Part shown: piece by piece, positions 1 through 7,836 of the stretch
How positions within the stretch are numbered: position 1 is the stretch's first letter
Layout: every line of letters starts with the position of its first letter
Source of the DNA: Haloarcula salina
GTDB lineage: Archaea > Halobacteriota > Halobacteria > Halobacteriales > Haloarculaceae
Assembly: GCF_010119195.1 (NCBI RefSeq)
Contig: NZ_WRXL01000008.1
Coordinates: forward strand, 79,900 to 143,899
Length of the DNA: 64,000 nt
Direction of reading: 5' to 3'
Translations under genes and position numbers: made by a program
The notes under the pieces: generated by a model
The model's database searches: none
What the model was told of the DNA's origin: nothing
Seen by the model: only the letters and a program-made list of their open reading frames with translations

Positions 1-1895
1 GGCGTCCCGGAGAGGATGCCTTCGAGGGGCTTGACGACCACCTCCTCCTGGCTGTCGACCGAGTCGCAGTGCAGCGCGACCTGGCGCTCGGACTCGCGGA
101 TGCGGACGAGCATCCCGTCGCCGTTGGCCGTCTCGCCCTGGATGTCGAAGGTGTCGTCGAGGTGGACGACCGGGTAGATCTCGTCGTTGTGCTTGATGAC
201 TTCCTTGCCGTTGACCTGCTTCGCGGCGTCGGTGCCGGTGATCTCGTCGACGTTCTTGATCGGGACGCCGTACTCCTCGTCGCCGACCTTCACGAACAGC
301 ACCTTGACGATGGCCATCGTCACCGGCAGGCGCAGGGAGACGGTCGTCCCCTCGCCGGGTTCGGAGTCGACGTTGACCGACCCGTCGAGCTGGGAGACCG
401 TGTCGTGGACCACGTCCATGCCGACCCCGCGCCCGCTCGTGTCGGTCACCTCGTCGGCCGTCGAGAAGCCGGGGTGGAAGATGAGGTCGTACACCGAGGA
501 GTCGTCCATCGCGTCCAGTTCCTCGGGCGAGCGGACCCCCTTCTCGATGGCCTTGTTCCGGATGCCCTCCACGTCCAGGCCCGCGCCGTCGTCCTCGACT
601 TCGATGATGACGTGATCGCGCTCGCGCGAGGCCCGGAGCGTGATGTGGCCCGTCCGGGGCTTGCCGGCCGCTTCTCGCTCGTCGGGGGATTCGATCCCGT
701 GGTCGACCGAGTTGCGCAGGATGTGCATCAGCGGGTCCGAGATCTCGGTGAGGATCGTCCGGTCGAGTTCGATGTCCTCGCCCTCGATGGTGAACTCCAC
801 GTCCTTGTCGAGGTCCCGGGCGAGGTCGCGGACGAGTCGCGGGAACTTCCCGACGACCTTCTTCAGCGGGATGAGCCGCATGTCCATCACCGTGTTCTGG
901 AGGTTCGCGGTGATCTTGTCCAGCTCGTTCAGCGTCTCGCTGGTCGAGTCGAGGTTGTTCTGCTCGACGCCGCGCCGGAGCTTGATGCGGCTGGTGACGA
1001 GCTGTTCGACGAGCCCGTGGAGGTCGTCGAGCTGGTCGACGTCCACGCGCACGGACTTGATCTCGTCGACGCTGTGTTCCTGTTCGGGGTTGGAACCGTC
1101 GTCCGCCGCGTCCGCGGGCTCGTCACCGACGCTCGTTTCGCCCGCCGCGTTCGTCACCTCGTCGGTCACGTCGGTCACGTCGAAGGAATCGACCTTACCG
1201 GTCGTCCCGAGTTCGGCGTCGGCGGTCGAGGCGTCGGGCGCGTCGAGGTAGAGCACGAACGTCTCATCGAACTTCCCGTCCTCGATGTCGGCCCGGTCCG
1301 GGGTCGAGTCGAGGAGATCGAAGCGCTCCTCGATGGCCTCGACGGCCAGCATCGCGTCGACCCCGAGCATGTCCGAGTCGCCGACGCCGATCTCGGCCCG
1401 CAGGACGCGGTCCTCGATGGCACCGGCGTCGACATCGACGCTGTCGACGACCGCCTCGGCCGCGTCGTCTGTCGGCTCCTCGTCGGATTCGGTCGCGCCG
1501 TCGCCGGCGGCCGCCGCACCCTCTTCGAGGACCGCGCGCAGCTCCGCGACCATCTCGTCGGTCTCGGTCTGTGACTCGCCGTGCTCCTCGATCTCGCCGA
1601 CGATGACCTCGATCTGGTCGACCCCGGCGAAGACGAGGTCCATCAGGTCGGGCGTGACTTGCATCTCGCCCTGGCGCATCTCGTCCAGCAAGTCTTCCAT
1701 CGCGTGTGCGAGGTTCGCGGCGTCGTCGAAGCCCATCGCGCCGAAGTTGCCCTTCAGCGTGTGGGCCGTCCGGAAGATCGAGTCCATCGCCTCCGTGTTG
1801 GAGGGGTCCGATTCCAGGTCGAGCAGCGAGTTGTTCAGTTCGGTGATCGCTTCCTCGCTCTCGCGGATGAATGCGTCCAGGTATTGGTCGTTCAT
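1..1895 (-). CDS. cheA: Chemotaxis histidine kinase CheA (3' end beyond window)
   Basis: Cytoplasmic histidine kinase that phosphorylates CheY and CheB in response to transducer signals. Reading from 1895 leftward, the P1 domain carries the phospho-accepting His45 (AHTLKGN). An acidic linker follows, then the dimerisation helices, then the ATPase domain with N box (HILRNSVDHG), G1 box (DDGAG) and G2 box (GRGVGMD). The beginning of the CheW-like regulatory domain is present and the C-terminus is cut by the window edge. The start lies 2 nt after the cheB stop, so cheB and cheA are one transcription unit read from the promoter near 3070. All plus-strand reading frames here are shadows. Function is confident from the intact kinase motifs. 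Confidence 0.97.
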   Translation of the reverse strand, partial: MNDQYLDAFIRESEEAITELNNSLLDLESDPSNTEAMDSIFRTAHTLKGNFGAMGFDDAANLAHAMEDLLDEMRQGEMQVTPDLMDLVFAGVDQIEVIVGEIEEHGESQTETDEMVAELRAVLEEGAAAAGDGATESDEEPTDDAAEAVVDSVDVDAGAIEDRVLRAEIGVGDSDMLGVDAMLAVEAIEERFDLLDSTPDRADIEDGKFDETFVLYLDAPDASTADAELGTTGKVDSFDVTDVTDEVTNAAGETSVGDEPADAADDGSNPEQEHSVDEIKSVRVDVDQLDDLHGLVEQLVTSRIKLRRGVEQNNLDSTSETLNELDKITANLQNTVMDMRLIPLKKVVGKFPRLVRDLARDLDKDVEFTIEGEDIELDRTILTEISDPLMHILRNSVDHGIESPDEREAAGKPRTGHITLRASRERDHVIIEVEDDGAGLDVEGIRNKAIEKGVRSPEELDAMDDSSVYDLIFHPGFSTADEVTDTSGRGVGMDVVHDTVSQLDGSVNVDSEPGEGTTVSLRLPVTMAIVKVLFVKVGDEEYGVPIKNVDEITGTDAAKQVNGKEVIKHNDEIYPVVHLDDTFDIQGETANGDGMLVRIRESERQVALHCDSVDSQEEVVVKPLEGILSGT

Positions 1896-1897
1896 TG

Positions 1898-2983
1898 TTA
1901 GCTCTCCTCAGTAGTTATCGTGTCTATAATGCCGTCCGCAATGTCGTCGATCGGTAACACCGAGTCGACACAGCCCGTCTCGACGGCGCGTTTGGGCATC
2001 CCGTACACCGCGGACGTGGCCTCGTCCTGTGCGATGGTGCTGCCGCCGGCCGCCTTGATGCGCCGGATACCGTCCGCCCCGTCCTCGCCCATCCCCGTGA
2101 GGATGAGTCCGACGAGGGGGTCGTCGATCGTCTCCGCGGCGGTCTCCATCGTCACGTCGACCGCCGGTCGGACGCTGTTGACCGGTGCGTCCTCGGTCAG
2201 TCGAGCCCGAAGTCGCCCGTTCCGGTAGTTCTTGACCCGCATGTGCCGGTCGCCCGCGGCGACGAGTCCTTCGCCGCCGCCGATGCGCGCCCCGTCGGTC
2301 GCCTCGCTGACCTCGTACTCGCTTCGAGCGTTGATCCGCTCGGCGAAGCGCCCGGTGAATCCCTCGGGCATGTGCTGGACGATGAGCACGCGGAGGTCGG
2401 CCGCCGCGGGCAGGTTCTGCATCACCGTCTCGACCATCTTCGGACCGCCGGTCGAGGAGCCGACGACGAGCGTCGGGTTCTCGACGTAGGTGTCGCCGGC
2501 ACCGGCCGACGTCGATGACTGGGTCGTCGCCGTCCGTTCGGACCCCGTCGAGGATCGCTTGGCCTTGCCCGCCGCGGTCACGTCGACCGCCGCGACGGAG
2601 ACGACCATCTCCACCAGCTGGTCTTTCAGTCTGGACATCTCCATCGACACCTCGCCGCCGGGCTTCGTGAAGAAGTCGACCGCGCCCTTATCGAGCGCCT
2701 CGAAAGTCACGTCCGCGTTCTCGTCGGTGTGGGCCGACAGCATCAACACCGGCGTCGGTCGCTCGGCCATGATGCGTTCCGTGGCCTCGATGCCGTTCAT
2801 CACCGGCATCTCGACGTCCATCGTCACGGCGTCCGGTTCGTGTTCGATGACGGCCTCGACCGCGTTCTCCCCGTCGCGCGCCTGTGCGACGACGTCGATT
2901 CCCCCGTCGTCGAGGATATCGGAGATGACGCTCCGCATAAAGTGGGAATCGTCTGCGACCACGGCGCGGACACCACCTACCAT
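1898..2983 (-). CDS. cheB: Chemotaxis response regulator / protein-glutamate methylesterase CheB
   Basis: Removes methyl esters from transducer glutamates and is activated by CheA phosphorylation. The N-terminal receiver domain (about residues 1-125) shows the acidic pair DD near residue 11, the phospho-acceptor in TMDVEMP and the conserved Lys in FFTKPG. The C-terminal esterase domain (about 170-355) shows the serine in SSTGG, the histidine in HMPEGF and the aspartate in GMGEDGADG. At 361 aa it is normal family length. It is the first gene of a leftward cheB-cheA unit. Its probable TATA box (3064-3072 on the minus strand) lies 12 bp from the palindrome shared with divergent cheW. Confidence 0.96.
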   Translation of the reverse strand: MVGGVRAVVADDSHFMRSVISDILDDGGIDVVAQARDGENAVEAVIEHEPDAVTMDVEMPVMNGIEATERIMAERPTPVLMLSAHTDENADVTFEALDKGAVDFFTKPGGEVSMEMSRLKDQLVEMVVSVAAVDVTAAGKAKRSSTGSERTATTQSSTSAGAGDTYVENPTLVVGSSTGGPKMVETVMQNLPAAADLRVLIVQHMPEGFTGRFAERINARSEYEVSEATDGARIGGGEGLVAAGDRHMRVKNYRNGRLRARLTEDAPVNSVRPAVDVTMETAAETIDDPLVGLILTGMGEDGADGIRRIKAAGGSTIAQDEATSAVYGMPKRAVETGCVDSVLPIDDIADGIIDTITTEES

Positions 2984-3063
2984 GTCACTGACGCTCCCGG
3001 GACGCGGGGCGCACCAGCGAACGAGACATCCTCATACCTACCTCGAAATCCCGTTCGGCCCCG

Positions 3064-3072
3064 AAATAAATA
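3064..3072 (-). promoter_or_regulatory. Probable TATA box of cheB-cheA
   Basis: Reads TATTTATTT on the minus strand, 12 nt from the palindrome at 3085-3098. It would give a leader of roughly 50 nt before the cheB start. Assigned by eye from the archaeal TATA consensus and its position. Confidence 0.55.
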
Positions 3073-3084
3073 CTCCGCCCACGT

Positions 3085-3098
3085 AATCAAAGTTGATA
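3085..3098. promoter_or_regulatory. Motility palindrome, shared cheBA / cheW site
   Basis: AATCA-AAGT-TGATA, one mismatch from the TATCA-N4-YGATA consensus seen at six other promoters of this locus. It sits between divergent TATA boxes: 12 nt from that of cheB and 13 nt from that of cheW (TTTATG at about 3112-3118). One protein dimer bound here could control both directions. Confidence 0.6.
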
Positions 3099-3152
3099 GC
3101 CCAGGAGGCAGCTTTATGCGCTCCTGTCCGAGACAGACGAACCAAGAGTTCT

Positions 3153-3587
3153 ATGTCAGCCCAGTCAGCCACGACCGGCCAGGTGCTCGAGTTCCAGCTC
3201 GGGTCCGAGACGTACTGCGTGAGCATCGATTACGTCACCGAAATCGTCGACGTAGGGGAGCTCACCGCCGTCCCGAACGCGCCGCCCCACGTCCGGGGCG
3301 TCATGGACCTCCGCGGGCGCACGACGTCTATCGTCGACCCGAAGGTCGTCTTCGGCATCGAGGACGAGGGCGCGGAGAAGCGCATCATCGTTTTCGACCC
3401 TGATATCGTCGAGGACCAGGGCGCGGCCGGCTGGCTCGTCGACGAGGTGTACCAGGTGGTTCAGGTCACCCCGGACCAGGTGGATCAGTCGCCCGCGAAC
3501 GACACCGGCTCGATCCGCGGCGTCGTCAAGCGCGACGAGAGTTTCGTCATCTGGGTCGACCCCGCGATCGTCCACGCCGGGAACTGA
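3153..3587 (+). CDS. cheW: Chemotaxis coupling protein CheW
   Basis: Adaptor linking methyl-accepting transducers to CheA. The 144-aa product is one CheW domain, with the typical opening QVLEFQLGSETYCV, the central VRGVMDLRGR loop and the closing strands around FVIWVDP. The start at 3153 was chosen because the CheW domain begins about ten residues later and a TATA box at 3112-3118 predicts transcription from about 3140; the upstream in-frame codons lie in the promoter. It is divergent from cheB-cheA across a 169-bp intergenic region with the shared palindrome. Confidence 0.95.
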   Translation: MSAQSATTGQVLEFQLGSETYCVSIDYVTEIVDVGELTAVPNAPPHVRGVMDLRGRTTSIVDPKVVFGIEDEGAEKRIIVFDPDIVEDQGAAGWLVDEVYQVVQVTPDQVDQSPANDTGSIRGVVKRDESFVIWVDPAIVHAGN

Positions 3588-3742
3588 ACCGAACTGCCGC
3601 CGTCTCGGCCCGGCGGTCGTCGGACCGGGCCGACGATCACCGACGACAATCCGTTTGAATCCGGGCGCTGTGGCAGGATACCAGCAAGACTTTTTAACAT
3701 TCCCGACTGAAAAGTATCTAATCGACTAGCTGACTCTGACCT

Positions 3743-4468
3743 ATGATAGAGCAAACCAAGACGGGGATCGAAGGCCTCGACGACATTCTGAACGGGGGCA
3801 TTGTCAAGAATTCGACGACACTGGTGAGCGGCAATCCGGGCGCTGGGAAGTCCATTCTCTGTCTCCAGTACATCTACAACGGCGTCGAGCAGTTCGACGA
3901 GAAGGGGATCTACCTCTCGTTCGAGGAGGACGAAGAAGACCTCCGCGAGGCCGCCGAGTCGATCGGCTTCGAGAAGTGGGGCGAGTTCGTCGACAACGGC
4001 GACATCAAGATCTACGACAAGCAGGTCTTGCTGCGCGAGAACGACTTCACCTCCTCCCTCGACATCCTCCTCGAAGAACTGGAGGAGGGGGACTACGACC
4101 GACTCGTGCTCGACTCCCTCGCCATGTTCGCGCTGTTCTTCGAGAACGAGAAGGAGAAGCGGACCTACCTCCTGAAGTTCACCGACATCCTCAGCGACAG
4201 CGGCCTCACCACGCTGATGACGAACGAGCAGGGGGCCGTCTTCCCGGACACCGAGATCGGACTGGAGAACTACCTGACCGACGGCAACATCTACCTCATC
4301 CAGACGCCGACCGAGAACGGCGTCAGCCGATACGTGTGGGTCGCGAAGATGCGAAAGCAGAACATCGAGACGGACATCTATCCGATGGAGATCGATGCGG
4401 GCGGCATCAAGGTCCACCAGAACGCGAGCGCTTTCTCGATGATGAGCGAGGAAGAATCCCCGATCTAA
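3743..4468 (+). CDS. KaiC-like / RAD55 family RecA-type ATPase
   Basis: 241-aa single-domain P-loop ATPase of the archaeal RAD55/KaiC-like group, related to ArlH encoded in the same locus. Visible motifs are GIEGLDDIL at the N-terminus, Walker A GNPGAGKS near residue 28 and a Walker B-like strand (DRLVLDSLAM). Many such proteins in archaea have no proven role; the position between cheW and the archaellins suggests signalling or motor assembly, which is inference. A TATA box (TTTTTAAC, 3691-3698) precedes the start. Unlike its neighbours it has no copy of the motility palindrome. The C-terminus after the ATPase core is short, so no second KaiC domain is present. Confidence 0.8.
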   Translation: MIEQTKTGIEGLDDILNGGIVKNSTTLVSGNPGAGKSILCLQYIYNGVEQFDEKGIYLSFEEDEEDLREAAESIGFEKWGEFVDNGDIKIYDKQVLLRENDFTSSLDILLEELEEGDYDRLVLDSLAMFALFFENEKEKRTYLLKFTDILSDSGLTTLMTNEQGAVFPDTEIGLENYLTDGNIYLIQTPTENGVSRYVWVAKMRKQNIETDIYPMEIDAGGIKVHQNASAFSMMSEEESPI

Positions 4469-4474
4469 GGGCGG

Positions 4475-4488
4475 AATAACTCGTTATT
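4475..4488. repeat. Inverted repeat after the KaiC-like gene
   Basis: AATAAC-TC-GTTATT, a perfect 6-bp inverted repeat six bases after the stop codon. It could be a transcript end or a protein-binding site; it does not fit the motility palindrome. Confidence 0.4.
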
Positions 4489-4573
4489 ATTGCGGATAAC
4501 GTCGGGTACAGGTACCGTACCTGACGTATCTCGGTCCTCTGTTCGTAAGTGCTTTACCCCGGTCGATCCCCGA

Positions 4574-4587
4574 TATCACAGGCGATA
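4574..4587. promoter_or_regulatory. Motility palindrome at the winged-helix gene promoter
   Basis: TATCA-CAGG-CGATA, a full match to the locus consensus. Here it nearly touches the TATA box (TTTATTAT, 4590-4597; 2-nt gap), whereas at most other promoters the gap is 13 nt. Binding here would be expected to occlude TBP/TFB and so repress. Confidence 0.65.
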
Positions 4588-4622
4588 GCTTTATTATCGA
4601 CAGAATTTATGTTTTGATAACG

Positions 4623-4958
4623 ATGGCTTCAGGGGAGATTCTTCAGACGCTTGGCAATAAATACAGCGCCGAAATCCTCGATGCGACGGACGAACCCGTG
4701 TCCGCGCAGGAACTCAGCGACGATCTCGGGATTCCCATCGCGACGTGTTATCGTCGCATCGACGAGCTCACCGAACACGACCTGCTCGAACTCCACGACA
4801 ACATCCTCTCCGACGACCGCCGACGGATCAAGGTATACCGTCGGAACGTCGACGAAGTGCGCGTCGACTTCGACGACGAACTGACCGTTCACGTGGAGGA
4901 GCGGTCCGAGGTGACGAACAAGCTCGACGAGGCCTGGCGGACCCTCTCCGAGCGGTAA
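4623..4958 (+). CDS. Small winged-helix (ArsR-like) transcription regulator
   Basis: 111-aa protein dominated by one winged helix-turn-helix. The KYSAEIL opening helix is followed by the helix pair SAQELSDDLGIP / ATCYRRIDELTEHDLL, then a basic wing (DDRRRIKVYRR). The C-terminal part is acidic and helical and may dimerise. The ATG was chosen over an upstream TTG because the TATA box at 4590-4597 places transcription at or just before this codon, giving a leaderless mRNA. It lies inside the motility locus and its own promoter carries the motility palindrome against the TATA box. It is the best candidate for the palindrome-binding protein; that link is inference. Confidence 0.85.
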   Translation: MASGEILQTLGNKYSAEILDATDEPVSAQELSDDLGIPIATCYRRIDELTEHDLLELHDNILSDDRRRIKVYRRNVDEVRVDFDDELTVHVEERSEVTNKLDEAWRTLSER

Positions 4959-4976
4959 CGTCCCGTCTCCTGTCGT

Positions 4977-4990
4977 TATCAGCGGCGATA
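4977..4990. promoter_or_regulatory. Motility palindrome upstream of the small membrane gene
   Basis: TATCA-GCGG-CGATA, a full consensus match, 13 nt before the TATA box (ATTTAATAA, 5004-5012) of the next gene. Confidence 0.65.
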
Positions 4991-5041
4991 TTTTCGTGCA
5001 TGGATTTAATAACGGGATCGGTGTAGGCCCGGATAGTGCAG

Positions 5042-5317
5042 ATGATAGAACTTCTCTATGCCATCTCGACGCTGGTGTTCGTCGTGGCCGGACTGACGAT
5101 GGTCGGGATGGCGATGCGGGCGTACGTCCAGACATCCCGGCAGGCGATGCTCCACCTCTCGGTTGGGTTCTCGCTCGCGATCGCGGGGGCGGCCGCCACG
5201 ATGATCAGTGCGTTCATAAACGACTTCCAGGGAGTCCGGTCCCTCCTGCTGGTGAACAGCGGCCTGACCACGTTTGGGTACCTGTTCGTCATGTACAGCC
5301 TCGTCACCTACGAGTAG
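5042..5317 (+). CDS. Small three-helix membrane protein (DUF7521-like)
   Basis: 91-aa protein with three predicted membrane helices: residues about 5-25, 38-60 and 68-88, with a short polar loop (RAYVQTSRQ) after the first. The pattern resembles haloarchaeal DUF7521 proteins, which are often encoded next to a small winged-helix regulator, as here; the family name is from memory and should be treated as tentative. The ATG was preferred over a GTG two codons upstream because TATA at 5004-5012 gives a near-leaderless transcript. Its promoter carries the motility palindrome, so it may act in sensing or controlling motility. No enzymatic motif is visible. Confidence 0.7.
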   Translation: MIELLYAISTLVFVVAGLTMVGMAMRAYVQTSRQAMLHLSVGFSLAIAGAAATMISAFINDFQGVRSLLLVNSGLTTFGYLFVMYSLVTYE

Positions 5318-5559
5318 CGTCCGGCCAGTCCGACCGACACACCAGTGGCGGATTCTCTTTTGCACCTGTCTCTGTGAGTTCGTCTGTTCTCCAGTCGCGT
5401 CGGTGACCGAGCGCGCGTCTGCTCGCGAGGAGACCGGTTTCCGATTCAGTGCTGATACCGATTGTCTCGTCTTTCTCGATTATGAACTTCGGTGATCGGG
5501 GCTGTCTCGATTTACCGCTGTCCGACCGAAGTAGCGTCCTAGGCCCCTCTACCGCCCGT
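5318..5559. other. Non-coding gap before the first archaellin
   Basis: No convincing reading frame or RNA gene. Only the palindrome/promoter block at its right end is recognisable. Confidence 0.5.
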
Positions 5560-5573
5560 TATCACGGTCGATA
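5560..5573. promoter_or_regulatory. Motility palindrome, first archaellin
   Basis: TATCA-CGGT-CGATA inside the longer inverted repeat GTTATC-N6-GATAAC. It ends 13 nt before the TATA box TATTATTA (5587-5594). Confidence 0.7.
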
Positions 5574-5618
5574 ACTCGGGGAGAGGTATTATTACCCGTG
5601 AAAGAATCGGTATCGGTA

Positions 5619-5633
5619 GGGTCAGACAGACCC
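5619..5633 (+). promoter_or_regulatory. Hairpin at the predicted 5' end of archaellin mRNA
   Basis: GGGTC-AGACA-GACCC ends 9 nt before the start codon and close to the transcription start expected from the TATA box. The same hairpin recurs at 6502-6516. It could shield the mRNA 5' end or affect initiation. Confidence 0.45.
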
Positions 5634-5642
5634 GGATAACCA

Positions 5643-6254
5643 ATGTTAACGGAACTCACGAACGACGACGACCGCGGGCAGGTCGGTATCGGCACGCTGA
5701 TCGTGTTCATCGCGATGGTGCTGGTGGCCGCAATCGCCGCGGGCGTCCTGATCAACACGGCCGGCTTCCTCCAGAGCAGCGCCGAGGAGACCGGACAACA
5801 GAGCAGCGACCAGGTGACCAATCGACTCCAGCTCGTCAACGCCGTCGGTGAAGACATCAACGACAACGGCGTACAGACGGTGAACCTGACGGTCAAGCGC
5901 GCGCCCGGTGCGGCGAACATCGACATCGGGAGCACGATCGCGCAGTGGGTCGACTCCTCCGGGTCCTACGATCTGACCGTCGACGACAACAACCCGAAAA
6001 CGTCCGACAACGACAACTTCGGCGTCACGGAAGTGCAGGACGATGACGGCTCTATCTCGGATAGCCAGGTGCTGAACGATCCAGCCGACCGCGCGCGACT
6101 GGAATTCAGTGCTGAGGCTATCCGCGGCGGGAGTAATCCGCTGCCCGAGGGTGCGACGGGGACGGTTCGCCTGAACACTCAGTCCGGTGGGACGACGACC
6201 GTGCGCCTGGTCGTTCCGGAGACTCTGTCTGGTAACTCCGCCGTCAGCCTCTAA
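5643..6254 (+). CDS. arlA1: Archaellin (archaellum filament subunit), copy 1
   Basis: Structural subunit of the rotating archaellum. 203 aa with a class III signal peptide: a short acidic leader ending in Arg11-Gly12, then Gln13 and the hydrophobic stretch [13 protein letters not shown] that forms the filament core. Prepilin-type peptidase should cut after Gly12. The sequon NLT near residue 83 is a likely N-glycosylation site. The outer domain is Asp/Ser/Thr-rich as expected for high salt. Strongly duplicated with the next gene. A T-rich tract follows the stop (about 6283-6300) and may end the transcript, so the two archaellins probably have separate transcripts. Confidence 0.95.
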   Translation: MLTELTNDDDRGQVGIGTLIVFIAMVLVAAIAAGVLINTAGFLQSSAEETGQQSSDQVTNRLQLVNAVGEDINDNGVQTVNLTVKRAPGAANIDIGSTIAQWVDSSGSYDLTVDDNNPKTSDNDNFGVTEVQDDDGSISDSQVLNDPADRARLEFSAEAIRGGSNPLPEGATGTVRLNTQSGGTTTVRLVVPETLSGNSAVSL

Positions 6255-6429
6255 GCTTCGACGACCACTGATTTCTGCGTCGCTCTTTTTGCTTCTTTCG
6301 CTCATCACGAACGACCACGCTCTGCCGTCCCAATACCGCTGAGCGGACGTCTTCCGTTGTCGCTCGATGTGCTCTCGAATCGTTCCAACACGGAAAATAC
6401 GAGACAGACGATAAAGGCTCCAAAACACT

Positions 6430-6742
6430 CTCTACCGCCCGTTATCACGGTCGATAACTCGGGGAGAGGTATTATTACCCGTGAAAGAATCGGTATCGGT
6501 AGGGTCAGACAGACCCGGATAACCAATGCTAACGGAACTCACGAACGACGACGACCGCGGGCAGGTCGGTATCGGCACGCTGATCGTGTTCATCGCGATG
6601 GTGCTGGTGGCCGCAATCGCCGCGGGCGTCCTGATCAACACGGCCGGCTTCCTCCAGAGCAGCGCCGAGGAGACCGGACAACAGAGCAGCGACCAGGTGA
6701 CCAATCGACTCCAGCTCGTCAACGCCGTCGGTGAAGACATCA
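6430..6742 (+). repeat. Tandem duplication unit, copy 2
   Basis: Second copy of the 313-bp block at 5547-5859, offset 883 bp. Near identity that includes non-coding DNA indicates recent duplication or gene conversion. Confidence 0.9.
6443..6456. promoter_or_regulatory. Motility palindrome, second archaellin
   Basis: TATCA-CGGT-CGATA, identical to the first archaellin site and again 13 nt before the TATA box (6470-6477). Confidence 0.7.
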
Positions 6743-7143
6743 GCAATAACGGTATCCAGACGGTGAACCTGACGGTCAAGCGCGCGCCCGGTGCGGCGAA
6801 CATCGACATCGGGAGCACGATCGCGCAGTGGGTCGACTCCTCCGGGTCCTACGATCTGACCGTCGATACCGACAATAACCAGCCGAAGTTATCCGATGCT
6901 GATCATTTCGGTGTCACGGAAGTGCAGGACGATGACGGCTCTATCTCGGATAGCCAGGTACTGAACGATCCGTCTGATCGCGCGCGACTGGAGTTCAGTG
7001 CTGAAGACATCCGCGGCGGGAGTAATCCGCTGCCCGAGGGTGCGACGGCAACGATCCGTCTGAACACCCAGTCAGGTGGGACGACGACCGTGCGCCTGGT
7101 CGTTCCGGAGACTCTGTCTGGTAATTCCGCCGTCAGCCTCTAA
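6526..7143 (+). CDS. arlA2: Archaellin (archaellum filament subunit), copy 2
   Basis: 205-aa paralogue of the preceding archaellin, with the same class III signal peptide (cleavage after Gly12) and hydrophobic filament helix. It differs mainly in two short surface segments, around residues 72-76 and 118-126, and by a two-residue insertion, with scattered changes later. The first 70 residues are identical. The promoter, palindrome and 5' hairpin are the same as for copy 1, so both should be regulated alike. Major and minor filament roles cannot be assigned from sequence. Confidence 0.95.
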   Translation: MLTELTNDDDRGQVGIGTLIVFIAMVLVAAIAAGVLINTAGFLQSSAEETGQQSSDQVTNRLQLVNAVGEDISNNGIQTVNLTVKRAPGAANIDIGSTIAQWVDSSGSYDLTVDTDNNQPKLSDADHFGVTEVQDDDGSISDSQVLNDPSDRARLEFSAEDIRGGSNPLPEGATATIRLNTQSGGTTTVRLVVPETLSGNSAVSL

Positions 7144-7220
7144 GTTCGCTTTCCTTTTCTTGACGCTCTCTCAGCTCGAACGGCGACGGAGTTATACCAC
7201 TTCCTCACACAGTACGACGT

Positions 7221-7790
7221 ATGGCTCGGCGGTCAGACGAACCGAATCCGGAAGAAGGCAAGGTACTCTCGCCCGAGGAGCTCGACATCGCCGACGACGA
7301 GCACGTCACCGAGATCGACGAGGGCCGCTACGTCGTCTCCTCGGACGTCCGCACCGACGACTCCTACGGGAACCAGATCCCGTCGGATTCGGCGTCAGAC
7401 CCGTCGGAGTCGTCCTCGGGGAACCCGCCCGAACCCGAGTTCACCGACGCGAACGTCCATCAGTGGCTCGCCGAACAGATGGCGGACTCGAACGCTCGGT
7501 ACGGGTTCGACGTGACCGCCAAGTTCGACGGGGAGGTCGACCAGCAACAGTTGGTCTCCAACGACATCGTCACCGTCTTCGAGAGCTTCATGCTCTGGTA
7601 CGGTCGGCAGATGGACGGCTCGACCGCGGTCGAGGACGTTCTCGGAATCCTGCTTTCGGAGTCGAACGTCCCGGTCCGGTATCCGCCGGGGGCCGTGAGA
7701 GAACTCGTCAAGTCGACGCAGCTCTCGCCCGACGACTCCATCGCGGACCTGTTGCACGCGGTCGAAGACGACGACGGCGTCCAGTTCTGA
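7221..7790 (+). CDS. Haloarchaeal hypothetical protein (DUF7500-like)
   Basis: 189-aa soluble acidic protein of unknown function. The N-terminal segment LSPEELDIADDEHVTEIDEGRYVVSSD resembles haloarchaeal proteins I associate with DUF7500, a tentative assignment. A Ser/Pro-rich linker (residues 55-75) separates it from a helical C-terminal domain (about 80-185) with no catalytic motif. No signal peptide or membrane segment. A TATA-like TTATACC about 25 nt upstream supports this start. The gene sits between archaellins and the membrane pair; no copy of the motility palindrome was found in front of it. Confidence 0.7.
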   Translation: MARRSDEPNPEEGKVLSPEELDIADDEHVTEIDEGRYVVSSDVRTDDSYGNQIPSDSASDPSESSSGNPPEPEFTDANVHQWLAEQMADSNARYGFDVTAKFDGEVDQQQLVSNDIVTVFESFMLWYGRQMDGSTAVEDVLGILLSESNVPVRYPPGAVRELVKSTQLSPDDSIADLLHAVEDDDGVQF

Positions 7791-7836
7791 CCGGCGAGAG
7801 ATTTAACTGCGGCCACGGCGGTTGGTGGGGTAGCTG

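Larger units (their letters stand above)
5547..5859 (+). repeat. Tandem duplication unit, copy 1 (archaellin promoter and 5' coding half)
   Basis: 313 bp identical to 6430-6742 except for one base I can see (third base of codon 2). It spans operator, TATA box, leader, start and the first 70 or so codons. Confidence 0.9.

Noticed and set aside
69..1574. Long plus-strand reading frame of 501 codons opposite cheA
   Set aside because: Composition is the mirror of an acidic GC-rich gene; the minus strand encodes an intact CheA with all kinase motifs.
4484..4497. TATTATTGCGGATA as an eighth motility palindrome
   Set aside because: Two mismatches in conserved arm positions and no TATA box at the expected distance.
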